Positions 47,906 to 60,983 of a stretch of DNA of 64,000 nt are shown here, piece after piece; the stretch's first letter is position 1; each line of letters starts with the position of its first letter. The stretch lies in NCBI RefSeq assembly GCF_036417845.1, contig NC_090020.1, positions 39,416,425 through 39,480,424 of the forward strand, written 5' to 3'. Position numbers and translations under genes: made by a program. This DNA comes from Apteryx mantelli. Lineage: Eukaryota; Chordata; Aves; Apterygiformes; Apterygidae. The notes below the pieces were generated by a model. That model worked only from the letters and a program-made list of their open reading frames with translations. It ran no database searches and had not been told where the DNA came from.

Positions 47906-50631
47906 TAAAATCACATTTAAGTCTACCAGTGAAATTAGAACCAATGGCATGAGCTCTGGAAGACTGAGGAGCTGTTGGTATGAAAGCTTGAATCTTTGAA
48001 ACCTAATTTATGGGTAACCAACTGAAAAAAATGAAGTGCATTATAACTTGCTCTCCTTTTTCAGTTATAGAGGATACTTCTTTATAGTTTAACTTATAAC
48101 TGAGAATCTTCAGATATCTCAGCCCATACTTCAGTTATCAAATAAATCAGTAAATAATAACTAATTTATAAATTCTCATTGAAATTATATTTTTCTAAAT
48201 GTCCTTTCTGATGAGTGAATAAGACTGTTAGAAGATACAGGCTACGACTAGAAAGGGAGCTGGGAAGAGTGGTGAAGAAAGGGAAGCACTGGGAAGAGAG
48301 CAGTCAGCACTGAGATATCTGGCTTTGTTACTGCTTTCAAAATCAGCAGTAATTCAGACACTGAATACCAGTTCAAAATCCAATTTGTAACCATGAGAAG
48401 AAAGGGCACTATATAGTTTGCAACTTTCCTTATTTCCTTCCCCTCAAAGGCTTTCCATTTTTGAAAATATGCCAATCCAGATGTGTACTCTGTTGACCTA
48501 ACTGAATGCTTTTTATGAATTCTTAGATAAAAGCTGGAAAAAAGGGGGACTCAAGTTACAGCTAAATCCCTGTAATACAGATGAAAAACAAAATTTACAT
48601 TTTTTAACCATGTGAAATTCGATTAATGTAAATAGTTTTGCAACGGTTCTGTGAAGTAGGCTGCAGCTTCTCATGGTCCCTCTGCTTTCAGAGCGATGCA
48701 AAACATCACATGTACAAAATATGTGCTCCTTACTCCTTATTCAATTCCACATTTCTATACACTGTAGGTTTTTCTATATGAAAATTTTGTTGCATATACG
48801 ATTACTTGTTTTTATATGCAAATGCAGGACTTTTAAAGGACAGCTGGGTAGCTGGGTATCCTGCATTTTGTCCCAATCATTCTCTGTGTATCATTTGATG
48901 ATTTGTGCTTCAGAAATGCTAAATTGTGACTCTCCATATCATGAATCTCACTATTGCCTGGGAAATAGCTGCTCGAGAGATTTTGCAAACATTTAGAACT
49001 TGACTACTTGTAATCTCAAATGCCATGAATAAAACAAAAGGAAATCAAAGGATATTTTCCCTGCTAGTGACTTGTGGTTCTCCACCATACTTTCTTGCTT
49101 TACCTTAAAGCAGCACTTCTGGACTGTCTTGATATGCTGTCAGGTATCACTTTTCTCTGGATTTTTGAGTATATTTAAGCAGATTGTGGGAAAATAAAGG
49201 TTATGATTCTTTACGTTTAATTGTTGGGCAGCTACTTTACTGAGATGGAGCTCCCTATATATTGATGTTGACTTTTCTTTCCCCCTATGCACAAATGCCA
49301 AGAGTTATGGTCAGGTGTGTCAAAATAACTAAGTATTCAAAATGTATGGAAAGACAGGCAGCCTATATTTTTCTTCACACAGGGATTCATCTCTTCGTTC
49401 AAGAGATTTTACACAAGCACCTACTAATTGCAGACCTTTTTCAATTGTACTGACTCAAGCTAAATGATTGGATGATCTCCTTTGTAAATCACACATACAT
49501 TGTTTGTTGACATATCAAGTTTATTACCATTAGAGAAAATAGGCTTCTGTGTTCATCTTTCAACCATTACAGCATTAGTATTAAAAATGACAGATGACTT
49601 CTATAGCAATATGGGTTTAAGGGTCATATGTGGTAAGGCATATGATTTTTCCCAGGGTTTTGATCTTATGAACCATGGTATTTAATTTGCAAAATGTTTG
49701 CCTGGCTTTTTCAATTCAACTGTTTCCTGGGTGAAATTTTACTTTACAAATAAGTAGGGTTATTTTATGGTATATAAGTCTGTTCTCTGGGGTTTCCAGA
49801 TGACTCTTCTAAAATGTTCTAAAATTTCTAATTGTCAAATGTTATTACATTTCTAAAATACAGCTTCCTTACTATGAAATTACAGATCTCATATCTAGGA
49901 TAGATCAAATTTGTGTGAGCAGGATCTAATACAAACAGAACTTCCTCCAGCTTTCTGGGGGATTTACCTTCACTGGCCTTCAGAGTTCAGGCCTGTATCT
50001 TCTATTTTCAACGTCACTTTAAGGTAACATAAATTGTGTTTTTATTTTAAAGCACCACCAAACCTTGCACAATTGTTACAACATTGCAAACTTATTTTTA
50101 TCATGCCTGGATGATTCAGTGCTAATGAGCTTGTTTATAAGAAAAAGAAAAGCAAACAAGGTGTTTGCTGGGAATAGACTAAGTTTAGAATTACTGGAAA
50201 TGATCTCAGGTTTACATTGGTAGATAATAATCAGTTTATTTTCATCTGACACCTTCAGGTATTGGAATTTGATATGCAGTTTTAACTAAAAAGGAAATAC
50301 AACATTTGGTCAGCAAAGATTTGGAGACAACTAGGTGTTTTCATCTCACTAAACCTCATAAAATAGCTGGATTTGCCAGATGTGTTCAGATTGTATCCAT
50401 AGTGTATGTCCTTTGTGTTTAGTCTGTATGCATGTTTAAGGACATATAAATCGGCAAGCTGATTAGCCTGTTAACCTAATCTGAAGCCCTGTGGAGTCAA
50501 CTCATGCACTGTCTGAAGTGTACACCTAAAGTTTTTGATTATTATGTTTTCTGTGCAATCTTGTATTTCTGGAAGGGGGGGCTTGGTGCTTCTAGGATGA
50601 GAAACGGCTCACGTGGATGGTGCGTATTTAC

Positions 50632-50678
50632 CTCCCTGCAGTTTTATCTGAATAATTATGGCCACTTGTGCTTTTTAG
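50632..50678 (-). other. possible 47-base exon (minus strand)
   Basis: On the minus strand, CAATCCTGCATTTTTTCAG precedes and GGGAG then GTAAATAC follows. Only the first frame is open (LKSTSGHNYSDKTAG plus two bases). The signals are good but the exon is short, so chance cannot be excluded. Confidence 0.15.
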
Positions 50679-51611
50679 CTGAAAAAATGCAGGATTGACC
50701 ATAAGTCAGGTCCTGGCTACTAACACTCCTTTTCCACCCCTTCTCCTCCTTCCTCCTTTGCTTGATGAAGGAACAAGGTTGGGGTGCGTAGAGTCCCCAC
50801 GCTGCCCCATTCACAGCATGGTAACTCCCTACTCTTCTGTGCGTTTGTGATAGTGAGGGCTTGCCTCTCCCTGGGTGTTCTGCTGGGGAGTGATGAACCA
50901 CGTTACTGCAATGAGGTAATTCTTTTCAATTGTTATGTTGTAAACTCTCCATGTTAAAAGAGTTTCAGGAGGCCATCCATTAAAAAAAAAGAAAAAAAAA
51001 AAAAGCTAATGTTTAACCGTAAGCTTCTGCAAAATGCTAGAATTGCCCCCAAAGCCTTTTTGTGCTTTTGCAGCACAGATGTAACTATGGTGACAGTTTC
51101 TTTCTTAATAATATTAATCTGGTGCTCCCTAAACTCTGAGCAGCATATTAAATCAGATCTTATTAAATCGGGTTCCCTTGATAGAGCAGAAGATTGCTTA
51201 AACCTTTCTAATTTGTGACCTATGATTGTGCTCAGTTAAATGTGATATTAAGGTCAAGGTCTAACATAAAGTCACAGAGTACACCACAAATTCATTACTA
51301 CATTTTAATTCGTGTAGTGGCACGTCTGAGAACATGCTCCTTTACCTTTGACCCTCCGTTGTAAAGGAAATCCATCTGTTCGTACTAGGGTACGCACACC
51401 TCTGGAGAGTAGCTTGCAAGGGTTGGTAAGGATAGAGAAGGTCACAATAAGGAGACATCTGTATAAATACGGTGTCATTAATATTCTCCTTCACAATGAG
51501 CATCGGCACAATCAGTAAATAAAGGCCACGTTCAGCAATGTCTTGTGACACCTTTCAGAGCAGAGCACACGTCGGGGGTATTTATAAATGCCATTCCACT
51601 TCCGGCGTCTA

Positions 51612-51716
51612 GCTTGCCTGCAGTTAGGAGGACCAAACAGGGCACCTAAATTTCCTCTGCAGCCAATGGAGATTGGTGCTGACGTGGCAGTGGCTCACCA
51701 TCAGAGTTAGGTGCCA
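51612..51716. repeat. possible old inverted-repeat element
   Basis: GCACCTAAATTTCCTC near the start and GAGTTAGGTGCC at the end form a degenerate inverted pair around a CAATGGAGATTGG centre. This resembles, from memory, another palindromic repeat family of reptile and bird genomes. Confidence 0.4.
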
Positions 51717-52326
51717 AGCGGGCAATGCAAATACTTCTTTGTTCTGAAATATAATATATGTGAACAACCGAGAATGGGCATGAAAATGCAAGCAAAAAGC
51801 TGAAGTGAAGAAGAAAATGCTAATTTATAATAAGAATCAGAAATGATTTTATGATAAAAAGCCTGTTCCCAACTAAGAGAAATTCTTTTTACACGCTCAG
51901 TATTTATTTGGGTCATTCTGCACATGACTTTTTTTCATAAGGGAAAAAAAAAGAGGAGAGTTTATTGCTTTGTTTGCTGTAGCTATTCAGCTGGTACAAA
52001 TGTTATATATTCGGTTGTATCTTGTTCTTTAGCACTGTCAACTGCCTGTCAATCTTCATATTCGCAAAAAAGAAAAAACACCAGCCACCCCACTGTGCTG
52101 AATGCGACAGCACCGTATTGTCAGAGGACCAGGAGACAGGTGATGGTTTATGATAGAAATAAATCTTTTATGAGAGCAAACTTGGGAGAATTGCTTGCTT
52201 TTGTAAGGGATATATCTCTGCACAGCTATCACTGCCAGTCTTCTCAAATGTCTCAGTTCAATAAGGCAAGGTTTTTATTGCCTCTAATCATGTATTGAGT
52301 CATTGGAAAAAAAGAGAAGGTTCCTG

Positions 52327-52447
52327 ATATATATATATATATGTGTATGTATGTATATTTGTATGTATATTTGTATGTATATGTATGTATTTCTGTATAT
52401 GCATATATATGTATGAGCACACACATGTGCATGCATACGTATATATT
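52327..52447. repeat. compound (TA)n/(TATG)n microsatellite
   Basis: A run of TA units grades into TATG and TATTTG repeats and then into mixed purine-pyrimidine alternation including ACACACATGTGCATGCATACG. Alternating purine-pyrimidine DNA of this kind is prone to length change and to Z-form structure. Confidence 0.93.
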
Positions 52448-52449
52448 TG

Positions 52450-52755
52450 AAGAGAATTGCATTCATTAAATGGTCTTTAAATTGACTCCCCCATTTTATG
52501 GTACAAATCTGATTGCCACACAGCATGCAAGAGTGCTTTGGCTTATTGCGTTCTAAAATGAGACAAAATGCTTTTTGGAAAAAGACTTTAATTTAAATGA
52601 GAGGACATGGAGTTTAACGATATCTTTTTGAAATACAGAGGCATGATGCGTCTTTCATATCTTTAGAATATTTTCAGTATGCTGCCCGTAACTAGCTTGC
52701 AGAACCATTAAATTCAGGGGTCTTCTTGGGGGAAGGCAGGGGATATATATAAAAA
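52450..52755. other. no gene seen
   Basis: AT-rich sequence between the compound microsatellite and the CR1 insertion. Nothing recognisable. Confidence 0.6.
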
Positions 52756-52758
52756 GAG

Positions 52759-53024
52759 TCACAGAATCACAGAACAGCTGGGGTTGGCAGGGACCTCTAG
52801 AGATGGCCTGGTCCAACCCCCTGGTCAAGCAGAGTCAGGTAGCACAGGCTGCCCAGGACCGTGTCCAGGCAGGTTTTGAATATCTCCAAGGTTGGAGACT
52901 TCACAGTCTCCCTGGGCAGTCTGTGCCAGTGTTCAACCACCCTCGCAGCGAAAAAGTGTTTTCTTGTGTTCAAGAATTTCCTGTATTTCGATTTGTGCCT
53001 GTTGCCTCTCGTCTCGTGAGACAG
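52759..53024 (-). mobile_element. CR1 LINE, 5'-truncated 3' end
   Basis: Reading on the plus strand this is the reverse complement of an avian CR1 3' end. It starts with the octamer-type tail (TCACAGAATCACAGAA) and continues with GGTTGGCAGGGACCTCTAGA, TGGTCCAACCCCCTGG, GTGTCCAGGCAGGTTTTGAA and CTGTGCCAGTGTTCAACCAC. It breaks off after GTTGCCTCTCGTC near 53024. The element therefore lies on the minus strand with only its last 270 bases or so preserved, as is usual for CR1. It is moderately diverged and noncoding. The 122-codon plus-strand frame across it is an antisense artefact. Confidence 0.93.
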
Positions 53025-54011
53025 AAAATTTCTTCTGACTTCTTGTTTAGCTCTTCCAAATTTTTATGCCGTTCTGTGCTAACCTTTCCCCTTCTTATAT
53101 TGATGCTATTTTTCCTATTTAATGTTATAGTTTCTTACATGACCAGCATAATTACTGTATGGAGCAGTTAGTTATGCCTTTACCACGAATCCTTAGCAAG
53201 GGTCAGTACACAGTCATGCAACCCAAGGGACAGGCAGAGGGTAACAGTGTCTCTCTGTATTGAGCTAATCTTACCGATAGGCAAATTATTTTCCTTGCTA
53301 GTTGCTAAGTGAAACCACACTGGGGTCCACAGGCTGCAGGACCTAGGCACAAGGCTATGAAGAGAAGGGAAACAGAGAACAGTGCTTTATTTTTTACTGG
53401 ATAAAAGATCCCATTTTATTTGTTATGTGAAGATCTATGCCAAGCATCCTACGTCCATGCCTGGCAATGCATGAGTTGGCGTGGTAGCAGGTCTGGGTGC
53501 TTCAGCAGACCAAGAGGGGTTGCTGTTCTGCACATGACACACGTTTGCTTCTGATGGCATCAGCTGGGAACCTAGGAAAATAAGGAACATACTTACATGC
53601 AGGCAGGGGGAAAGGATGCCAGTCTTGTTCAATTAATTCCATCTATCAGTCCAGGCAAGTTAAAATTATTATTCCACACATTATTTTGCCAAATAATCCC
53701 CATTAGTGAAATTGTTAAGCTCTGCAGGTTTTAGCTCTATTTTATTTGCAAAGTGGTTCAGTCATGCTGCCCGTCCACTACATACAGTCTCGTGGAGATC
53801 ATGGTGATCATACCCCCAAACTCTGGTTATTTGTGCAAGCACATGTTTTCAGAGACCTCTTTCCGTCTCATTTTTCCATGACAGGTGTGATTTTTACTAA
53901 CAACAAACTCAGATGAAGAAGGGTGGGAAGGAGAATTCTCAACCCAAACAAATTCCCTCTTTCACTCTTTTTTGTTTTTTTAACACTCTGTTTATTTGTG
54001 TGCTCTGTGTG

Positions 54012-54033
54012 TGGGGGGGGTTGGGGGTGGGGG
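54012..54033 (+). repeat. G-rich tract with G-quadruplex potential
   Basis: G8, TT, G5, T, G5 in 21 bases. The first run can supply two G-tracts, so four runs with loops of one or two bases are available, which meets the usual quadruplex rule. It is preceded by a short GT repeat. Confidence 0.8.
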
Positions 54034-55799
54034 TTAATTCTCTGAATCCCATCTGGTGAGTAGCACAAAGTGTCTCTTCCCAAAACTCCCACTCTGGGAA
54101 GGCTGTGTGATGCCAAAGCATGGGGTGTGTTGATATGAAGGCCAGAGCTAGCCTACTCCATCATCACTTCATCTCCTGCCAAGCGCTGCTCTCCCAAACA
54201 CAGGCACAGTGGACAAACATCAAAGTTAACAGGAGTAGTTCAGATTAGCAGTCAAAAGTCTGGAGGATTATCCAAATGGTTCAGATACTTATCCAAGTAC
54301 TGAGAATGTGTGAGGATACCCACACTGGCACCCGTGACTCTATTTCCATAGCTCTGCATAATTCTCCCTATGGCCTTCAAGTTTCCCCCTCGCATAATCT
54401 TCCTTCCTTGCTCCCTTTCAGCAGAGCTTCTGCCTCCTTTTCGTTTCTCATCTGGGCTGTCTGCGGTCTTCTCTCACCTCCATCTTGCCATGTTTCTTCT
54501 GAAATTCTCTTCCGTAGAAAAAATTTCTGCTTGCTGAACAGTTTTATCAGGGCAGAGACAACAAGCTGGGCTTCTAGCTCTGGTGGCTTTGGAGCATCTT
54601 TTTGCATTTTACAGGTTGTATTTATTCAATATATAAGCATGTATATACATTCTCTGTGTCAGCAAAGCTGTGCTAGCTTGTGCAGCTGGTATAGTTCTCT
54701 TGCGTCAAATGCTGTTGCAGGCTGTTGGTTTATTTAAGTAAGCCTGAGAATTTGCCGCAAGATCCCATAAAGAGAATGGCTGAAGCCCAGATTTCTTTTT
54801 TTCTAGGTTAGTGACTTGGCTGCATTGAGAGGAGCTTTTTTCCAAACATAAGCACTGTCTGACCCATTGAATAGGCAGGAGGTTTGCCGCTCGTGGAGGT
54901 TTCAATAGAATAATCTGAGCCATATTAAGGGATGTTTAGAAAAAGTCTGGATATCATGAAATTGAAGTCTGTGTAGCTCCAGATCGAAAGTGAAATCTGT
55001 CTAAATGTTCAATCTTTGTTTAAGTTGCTTCAGACTGAGCTACAGAAGAGGCTAAATTAGGAAAAGAGGATTAAATCAATGTTTATTCACAGACTTATTG
55101 GTGGAAATAGTATATATTACTCCCTCTATTTTAATAAGTAGAGAGAATTACTATGAATTTCTCTGCAGTTAAGAACACTTCTAAAAAGACAGTGAGCTTA
55201 TAATTGATTTTATAAATGTTTATGTGTCCACATATATCAATTTTCTAAAACAGTGATATATGCAGATCAGTCCTCTATTTCATCCCCTTTTCTTTGTATA
55301 ATACAAATAAAAAAGATTAAGAACCAGAATCCCCCAACCCAAATGTCACTCTGGCTCATTGTACTTTCACAAGGAAAACAATAACTAAAAGTACTCACTG
55401 CAGAACCATAGTTTTTTTTATTTATTAATTTTTATTTCATGAGAGGAAAGAAAACTGTGAGGAAGTGTGATAACAGTATACTCCAGAGGCTCTATTAATT
55501 TAGAGACTGGAAGACTTTGACAGGAGCTTTTCTCTTGTTATTGAACTTGTGGCAAGAATGGTATTCAAAGACTAGGTAATTGAAATGAGCTCCTTCCTGG
55601 AGGGCGATTCATAGTACAATCTCAGAAAGTTTTACACGGACTAGAAAAGCACTTACAAAGTATATAATGTCACTAAGAAATAGAGATTCCTTGAATACAG
55701 AAGTGTGTCAAACTCCGTAAAAACTCTTGTGAAAACTCTTGTATACATGTAATATGAATAATGTAGGTTTTTTGTGTTTTTTTTTTTTTTAAGTTAGAG

Positions 55800-55832
55800 T
55801 GTATCTTTAGAAAGGAATGTATCTTTAGAAAG
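55800..55832. repeat. 18-base-period tandem duplication
   Basis: TGTATCTTTAGAAAG occurs twice without mismatch, at 55800-55814 and 55818-55832. This is a small local duplication. Confidence 0.85.
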
Positions 55833-56389
55833 AGGCATTTTGCATGGGAATATGGTGGCAGAAAAGGCTTTTTCATCTTTTCTCTGCCCCTTATTTCTTC
55901 CCCACTTACACACTCCCTCACTCAGATGCCCCTATGCATCTGATGCCCTTGCCCAATGGTTTGCCTCTGTCCCCAGAGGCTGTTTTCAGTAGTCAAGGAA
56001 CATTGGAGAGCAAGGGCAGTCTGTCCAAACGATCTTTCCTTTAATTGTGCTCCCTGCTCATTCAAATTAACAAGGCTCTACTGCCTCTAAAAACAGGTCA
56101 ATTCTAATCCTGTCTGTCCTTTAAGTCTACAGAATACATTAGGGTGTAAATTGCTGTAATCTTGGGACAGTTGAGATTTACCTACTAAAAATCTGTCATG
56201 GATTATTTGCTTTTTGTTTTCTCACAAAATAAGAAACATTGATGAAAATCAATATAGTCTACAGACAGAAGATGGAAAACCTTGCCAGTGAATTGATCTA
56301 TGTGTTTCATATGTGAAGTGTAAAATGAAGGATTGTGGGGAACGGTGGATGTTCAGGGTAAGTAAGTAGATGCATTCATTTGGAAAAGT

Positions 56390-57480
56390 GAATAAATATT
56401 ACCTTAGTTAGCAACACATGTAAAAACAGAAGGGAGAAGGGAAGCATGAAAAGGAAAACAGTTAAGTGATGAGGTGATCTATGTGGTTTGTTGTTCCATA
56501 GCCTGTACCTATTTTCTAATTAATCTGTGTTTACATTCTTAGGAAACCCTATTGGAAACTAAAGATTTAAAAGTCTCCTCAAAGAAAAATATTTTGGTGA
56601 ATGATCTGAAGAAAGGAGACAGCTGAGGCATGCTGACTTGCCTGGTTGAGGGAGGAATTTGAAGCTGAGCAGACTGGGTGAAGTACTAAGGGAATGATGG
56701 AAGGAAACAAAGGCTGAACAGAAAAGTGGTGAGTCGTGCAAATCAAGGGATCTCCATACTGAAAGCAAAATTAAAAAACAAATTAAATATGGAAAGTCAT
56801 AAAAAGTCAGAGAGATTTGCAGATGGGATAGGCATGTTCAAAATGATAAAGAAACCATTACTGTGTTATTTTGGTTACACTGGGACTATCCTGGGGGTAT
56901 AGAGAAGGTTAGAGAGAAAAAGCATAGAGAAAATGAGGCAATTTTTAAATAAATTGTAAAAGGATAAGAACCAGAGTCAAGAGTTTTCACACTATCAGTG
57001 AAACAAAAATTTAAAAGCAAAGTGAGAAGAGAGAGCACCAGAGAGAAAGAAGGGCTGAATGAGAAACAACATTCATTTTTACATGTTTTGGAAGACACAC
57101 AGGTTTGAAAAGAGGGGTCTGTGTCCAAATGGAGGGTTGCAGGTGGAGGGAGAGATCCAGGAATTATTGGAACAAAAATGATGGCACAGGCCATTGTCAT
57201 CCTCTACAACTATTAACGTCACTAGGCATCTTCCCTGGGCTTCATTAGGCTTTGAATCATATCCGGTGAGACAAGAATAGAGAGAATCAGACAAGAGCCT
57301 GAGGGATGGTGAGGAGTACGGCCACTATCATATACCAGGGAAGATGAAGAGCATGAAGGCAGAAATATCGGTGGACCACTCATTGTCATGGGACTTGAAA
57401 TCAGCATGCATGGGAGGAGAGGAAGGTGCAAATTAGGAGCTGTGAGTAGACTGGAGGACATGGGACAACCTACATGGAGG
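56390..57480. other. kilobase of strong purine skew
   Basis: Over about 1.1 kb the plus strand is heavily A+G rich (runs such as AGAGAGAAAAAGCATAGAGA near 56908), with few pyrimidine blocks. This is why long minus-strand frames appear here (56559-56768, 56886-57200, 57079-57294, 57222-57461). These frames are Ser, Phe and Leu rich and lack splice signals, so I do not call them genes. The skew may reflect an old, decayed insertion or transcription-coupled asymmetry. Confidence 0.5.
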
Positions 57481-57489
57481 AGATCAAGG

Positions 57490-60400
57490 GAGGCAACGCT
57501 ACCATTAACAAAAAATACAAAACTAATTCCTTAGTAGAAGGATAGACAATACTGAAAAAAAAAGTTCTGTTTCCCATAACACATTCTTATAAAGATCGAT
57601 CATTCTAACAGCTGATAACATGTAAAAGAAGCAAGTTTTTGAACTTCTTTTCCTGCTTTCCACAGATGTCTCAATGTTTGAAGATGGACTGTACCCTTTT
57701 CCATTTTTTTCTCAACTTCAGAGATTGAACTTCTCTCAGGTTTGTTCCCCTTTGTATACAGATTGCCTTTTTATCAGATTTCAAATGCTCTAACTTAAAT
57801 ATTTAGTTATCACTTGTCACAATGGGGTTTATGTATTTTCACACAATCCAAACTGCCTATGCAGATGAAAGCCAAGAGTGGATACAGAGTGCTGGAATAG
57901 TACTTCACACTTCATCTACTTTTAAAATGTTGTTTCCTTCACAGGAGTGGAAAAAAAACCTACTTTGCCATTTATCCCTCAAAAGCCCACATGCTAAAGA
58001 GCCAAGCTATCTACATCACAAAGTGGAACAAACTTATTAAAATTCATGATAAGGTGCATTAGCTACAAAGGGAACTGTAATGGCCAAGATTTGCCAGTCC
58101 CCTAGATGCTTGACTGTTTTTGGTACCTGCATCTTCAGATATGTTAGATATCAAAAGCTGGATTCAAATGTCCATGAAACAAACAAGAAATTTGCTGAAG
58201 TGCTTTTATAGATGTGAAAGCAATGAATGCTTGATCACACATGAAAATTATGTGAAATATCATTATTTATCATGTATTAATTAGTCAGGAAAGCAAATAG
58301 GGCCGTGAGTCTTTTCTCTGAGGACCAAACATGCTCTCATTGCAGGAGGTGCCTGAGTGAAGTTCTGGTTCTACAAGCAACTGATGTAGACAGTCATTGG
58401 GGAAACTTCCTCTGTAGCTTCTTATTAAACAGCTACAGTGGTCTGACTAAAATGGTCAAATTTCCTGCTAACCATGCTAATACCATGTATTGAGGAAAGA
58501 AGAAAAATATTTGTAAACTAAACAAAAAAACTTTAAGCAAAACATACATATGGAATGATCTTTAAATGAGCGTTTGCAAAATAATGGGTATTCACTTCTC
58601 TTTGTAAAGGGAGTATTAAAGATTGAGAGATATCCATATATAAAGTGGCATACAGTTGTGCAAACTTTGACATGAAGAGCTTTGTCATATAATTTGTATG
58701 ATCTCTTGTTAAATTAACAAATAAAGAATAGATTAAAGACTGCAGTTAGGAAACAATTTCATTCTCCCTACTGGGGATAAATTGGGAAAGTGTTTTGGGG
58801 TTAATTTGTCATTCACAGCTTATCTACTTTTGTAGCAACACAATTTTCCTTCATACTCTTCAAGTTGATGTTAACTTCTTAGAGTCAGCCGGTGAAACTG
58901 GATTTGTTTGTGTATTGACAAACAGGCAGGTAATCGAGACTGAGTAGGAGAAGCAATATAGTAGTGGGGTATATGCATTTCCTCGAGCTGTAAAGTTATC
59001 ATCAGAAATCAAAGCAATCTAGTAACCTTAATGCAAACCACAGAAACTTTTTCATGTATAAATGTAGCCTGGCTACAAAACTTCTGTCTCTGCCCTCTTA
59101 AGCTTCCCTTCTAGTATACTTCCTAACTGAGAACTGCAGTGTACTTTTGAGCAACTTCATTGCTTTATGACCTAATGCTATCTAAAGCTGTGGTAATAGA
59201 GCTGGGTGTGTGTCTCCCCGTGTGGGAAGACCTGGTGGGTTTTCAGTGGTGGACATCTGGGTGCCTCTAGTTCTACACTACAGCTGGAGAGTTCATGTGG
59301 AGAAATCACGTTGTACGCTGTCCACACAGAAGTTTAAATGAGAGTCAAACCTTTTCACACTAAGGAAGAATAAAAATGCATGTGTATTTCCTGGTTTGCA
59401 TTTATTCTGAAATGAATGAATCAGAGCAATCTTAGTATAGTCATTAAAATAGCTGTGACTAGAATCAGCTGCCTGTATTGACCAGGAGAAACCCTATTTT
59501 GCACAAATACTTTACACAGTTTGTCAGAGTACCTTGGTGATGAAACACCACTTATGATGTTTTTAGCTAGATCCAGAACCATATATTTCATCACATTTGT
59601 GCTTCATCAGTTGCCAGGATTCCTCTACAGGATACTACTTCAATTTAGGTTTCTTGATCCATATGTACCCAAGAATAATATAGGATTTAATGTTTAAAGA
59701 AAGTTTGCATCCCTAGTAATTCAACTGGAGTCAATAGTTTTACTGTTCCCAAACTCTTTTCTTCTCACACCATCTTCCTTTTGATTTCCCTCCAAATAAA
59801 TTGGACGCATAAGGTCTGATACAGTTGTACTTTTTTTAAGTTGACAGAACTGTTAGATGTTTTTGATGCTAGATCCTCTTTCAATGCTTTGAGTATCAGC
59901 TGATATCCAGTATCAGCAGAAGGCATGTCACTGCCACATCCCGATTCAAATGATCTCATATTCCAGTCACAGGAGCTGGGAAATCGTGAGACCTTGCATG
60001 GAGAAAGGGACTTGAGATGTCACTTTCTTGTTACTTAATAGACCCAAAGAGAGATTTCCTGAGTCATCTACTGGTAGGAGCTGGGTCCTTTGAACTCTTC
60101 ATCCGCACTGTACAGTTGACTATAAATTTCAAAGATGTTTGTAAACTTTAAAAAAAAAAAGAAAAAAGAAATCTGGCCTTGTTCCTCACTAAGATATAAT
60201 AAAGCTTTCAGGACTTCATGAGAAAGGAAAAGGACCCATCAGGTACCTTGTCAGGCTTCTTCTCAGAAAGAAGCGTTTCTTTGTGATCCTCAAATTAGCA
60301 ATAAAACAGACTCTCAATGCTGTTCAAACTACATCTCCATTACAGGACAGCAAGGGAGGAACCGTAGATAATGGATGACTGCATGCCCTGAGGATTTCTT

Positions 60401-60860
60401 ATACAGGAAGGAAAAGGATGCAGGAAATTATGAACTCTGCTTTCCCCGCAGCTACCATTACCTCATCAGTAGCAACAGATAGAAGCAAAGAAATTATGCC
60501 ACCATCATCTGTATTCTCTCAGGGGAATGCCCTGAGAGGTCAAGCTTCCTCTTTTTTTCTTAGGGCCCAAGTAGTTTTATTTTCCTTGTCTCTTTAATCA
60601 AATATTATTCATACCTCAGGGTAGGAGGAACATTCATTTAGGTGACTTTCATAGTCTATTTGCCTGGCATATACCTTACATTGTTCTGTGCGATCATGTA
60701 ACTGAAGACTGTTATTATAATCCACACACACAGGAGGATGGAGTTACAGTTGTGCATTCATCCTTAACTTTGGCATTTCTTGACATTTGAGTGCTTAACC
60801 ATGTAAACTTAATGTTCCATGAACAGAGTTTCATTTTGCATTTAATTTCTTAAGGCTTTT
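57490..60860. other. AT-rich stretch, one weak exon-like spot
   Basis: At 57666-57739 on the plus strand a very strong acceptor (CTTTTCCTGCTTTCCACAG) precedes an open frame beginning VSMFEDGLYPFPFF. The following donor (CAG then GTTTGT) is poor. Nothing else is supported. An A-rich run lies at 60149-60168. Confidence 0.45.
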
Positions 60861-60867
60861 TTTACAG

Positions 60868-60983
60868 GAAAAATTGGATCTAAGAGAAGAAAAAATTGGG
60901 AACAACTCACAAGGGATACATAGACATCAAAGATTTACAGTTTGCAAATAATGTGATTACAGCTTCTTAATTCCATTATCAAG
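60868..60983 (+). other. possible noncoding exon 1 of cluster (plus strand)
   Basis: Acceptor TAAGGCTTTTTTTACAG, donor ATCAAG then GTAGGTAT. All three frames contain stops within 116 bases, so it could only be a noncoding or UTR exon. It is the first of three plus-strand splice-flanked segments in 2.3 kb. Confidence 0.2.

Larger units (their letters stand above)
45320..52320. other. long gene-poor stretch
   Basis: No supported gene. A possible noncoding exon lies at 47694-47763 on the plus strand (acceptor TATTCTGTTATTTCTTAG, donor TAAG then GTAAGA), with stops in all frames. Poly-T runs occur at 47039-47053 and A-rich runs at 50981-51004. The remaining AT-rich DNA shows nothing I can name. 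Confidence 0.5.
53030..56385. other. gene-poor stretch
   Basis: No supported gene. It contains the G-rich tract and the small tandem duplication listed separately. The 153-codon plus-strand frame at 54276-54737 has low complexity in places, no splice pair and no domain. A T15-type run lies near 55777-55790. Confidence 0.5.

Noticed and set aside
52803..53171. 122-codon plus-strand frame
   Set aside because: It runs antisense through the CR1 3' end and is a known type of artefact.
54276..54737. 153-codon plus-strand frame
   Set aside because: Composition is dominated by Ser, Leu and Phe, and no splice signals or family match were seen.
56886..57461. Overlapping minus-strand frames of 70-100 codons
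   Set aside because: They are explained by the strong purine skew of the plus strand and lack splice signals.
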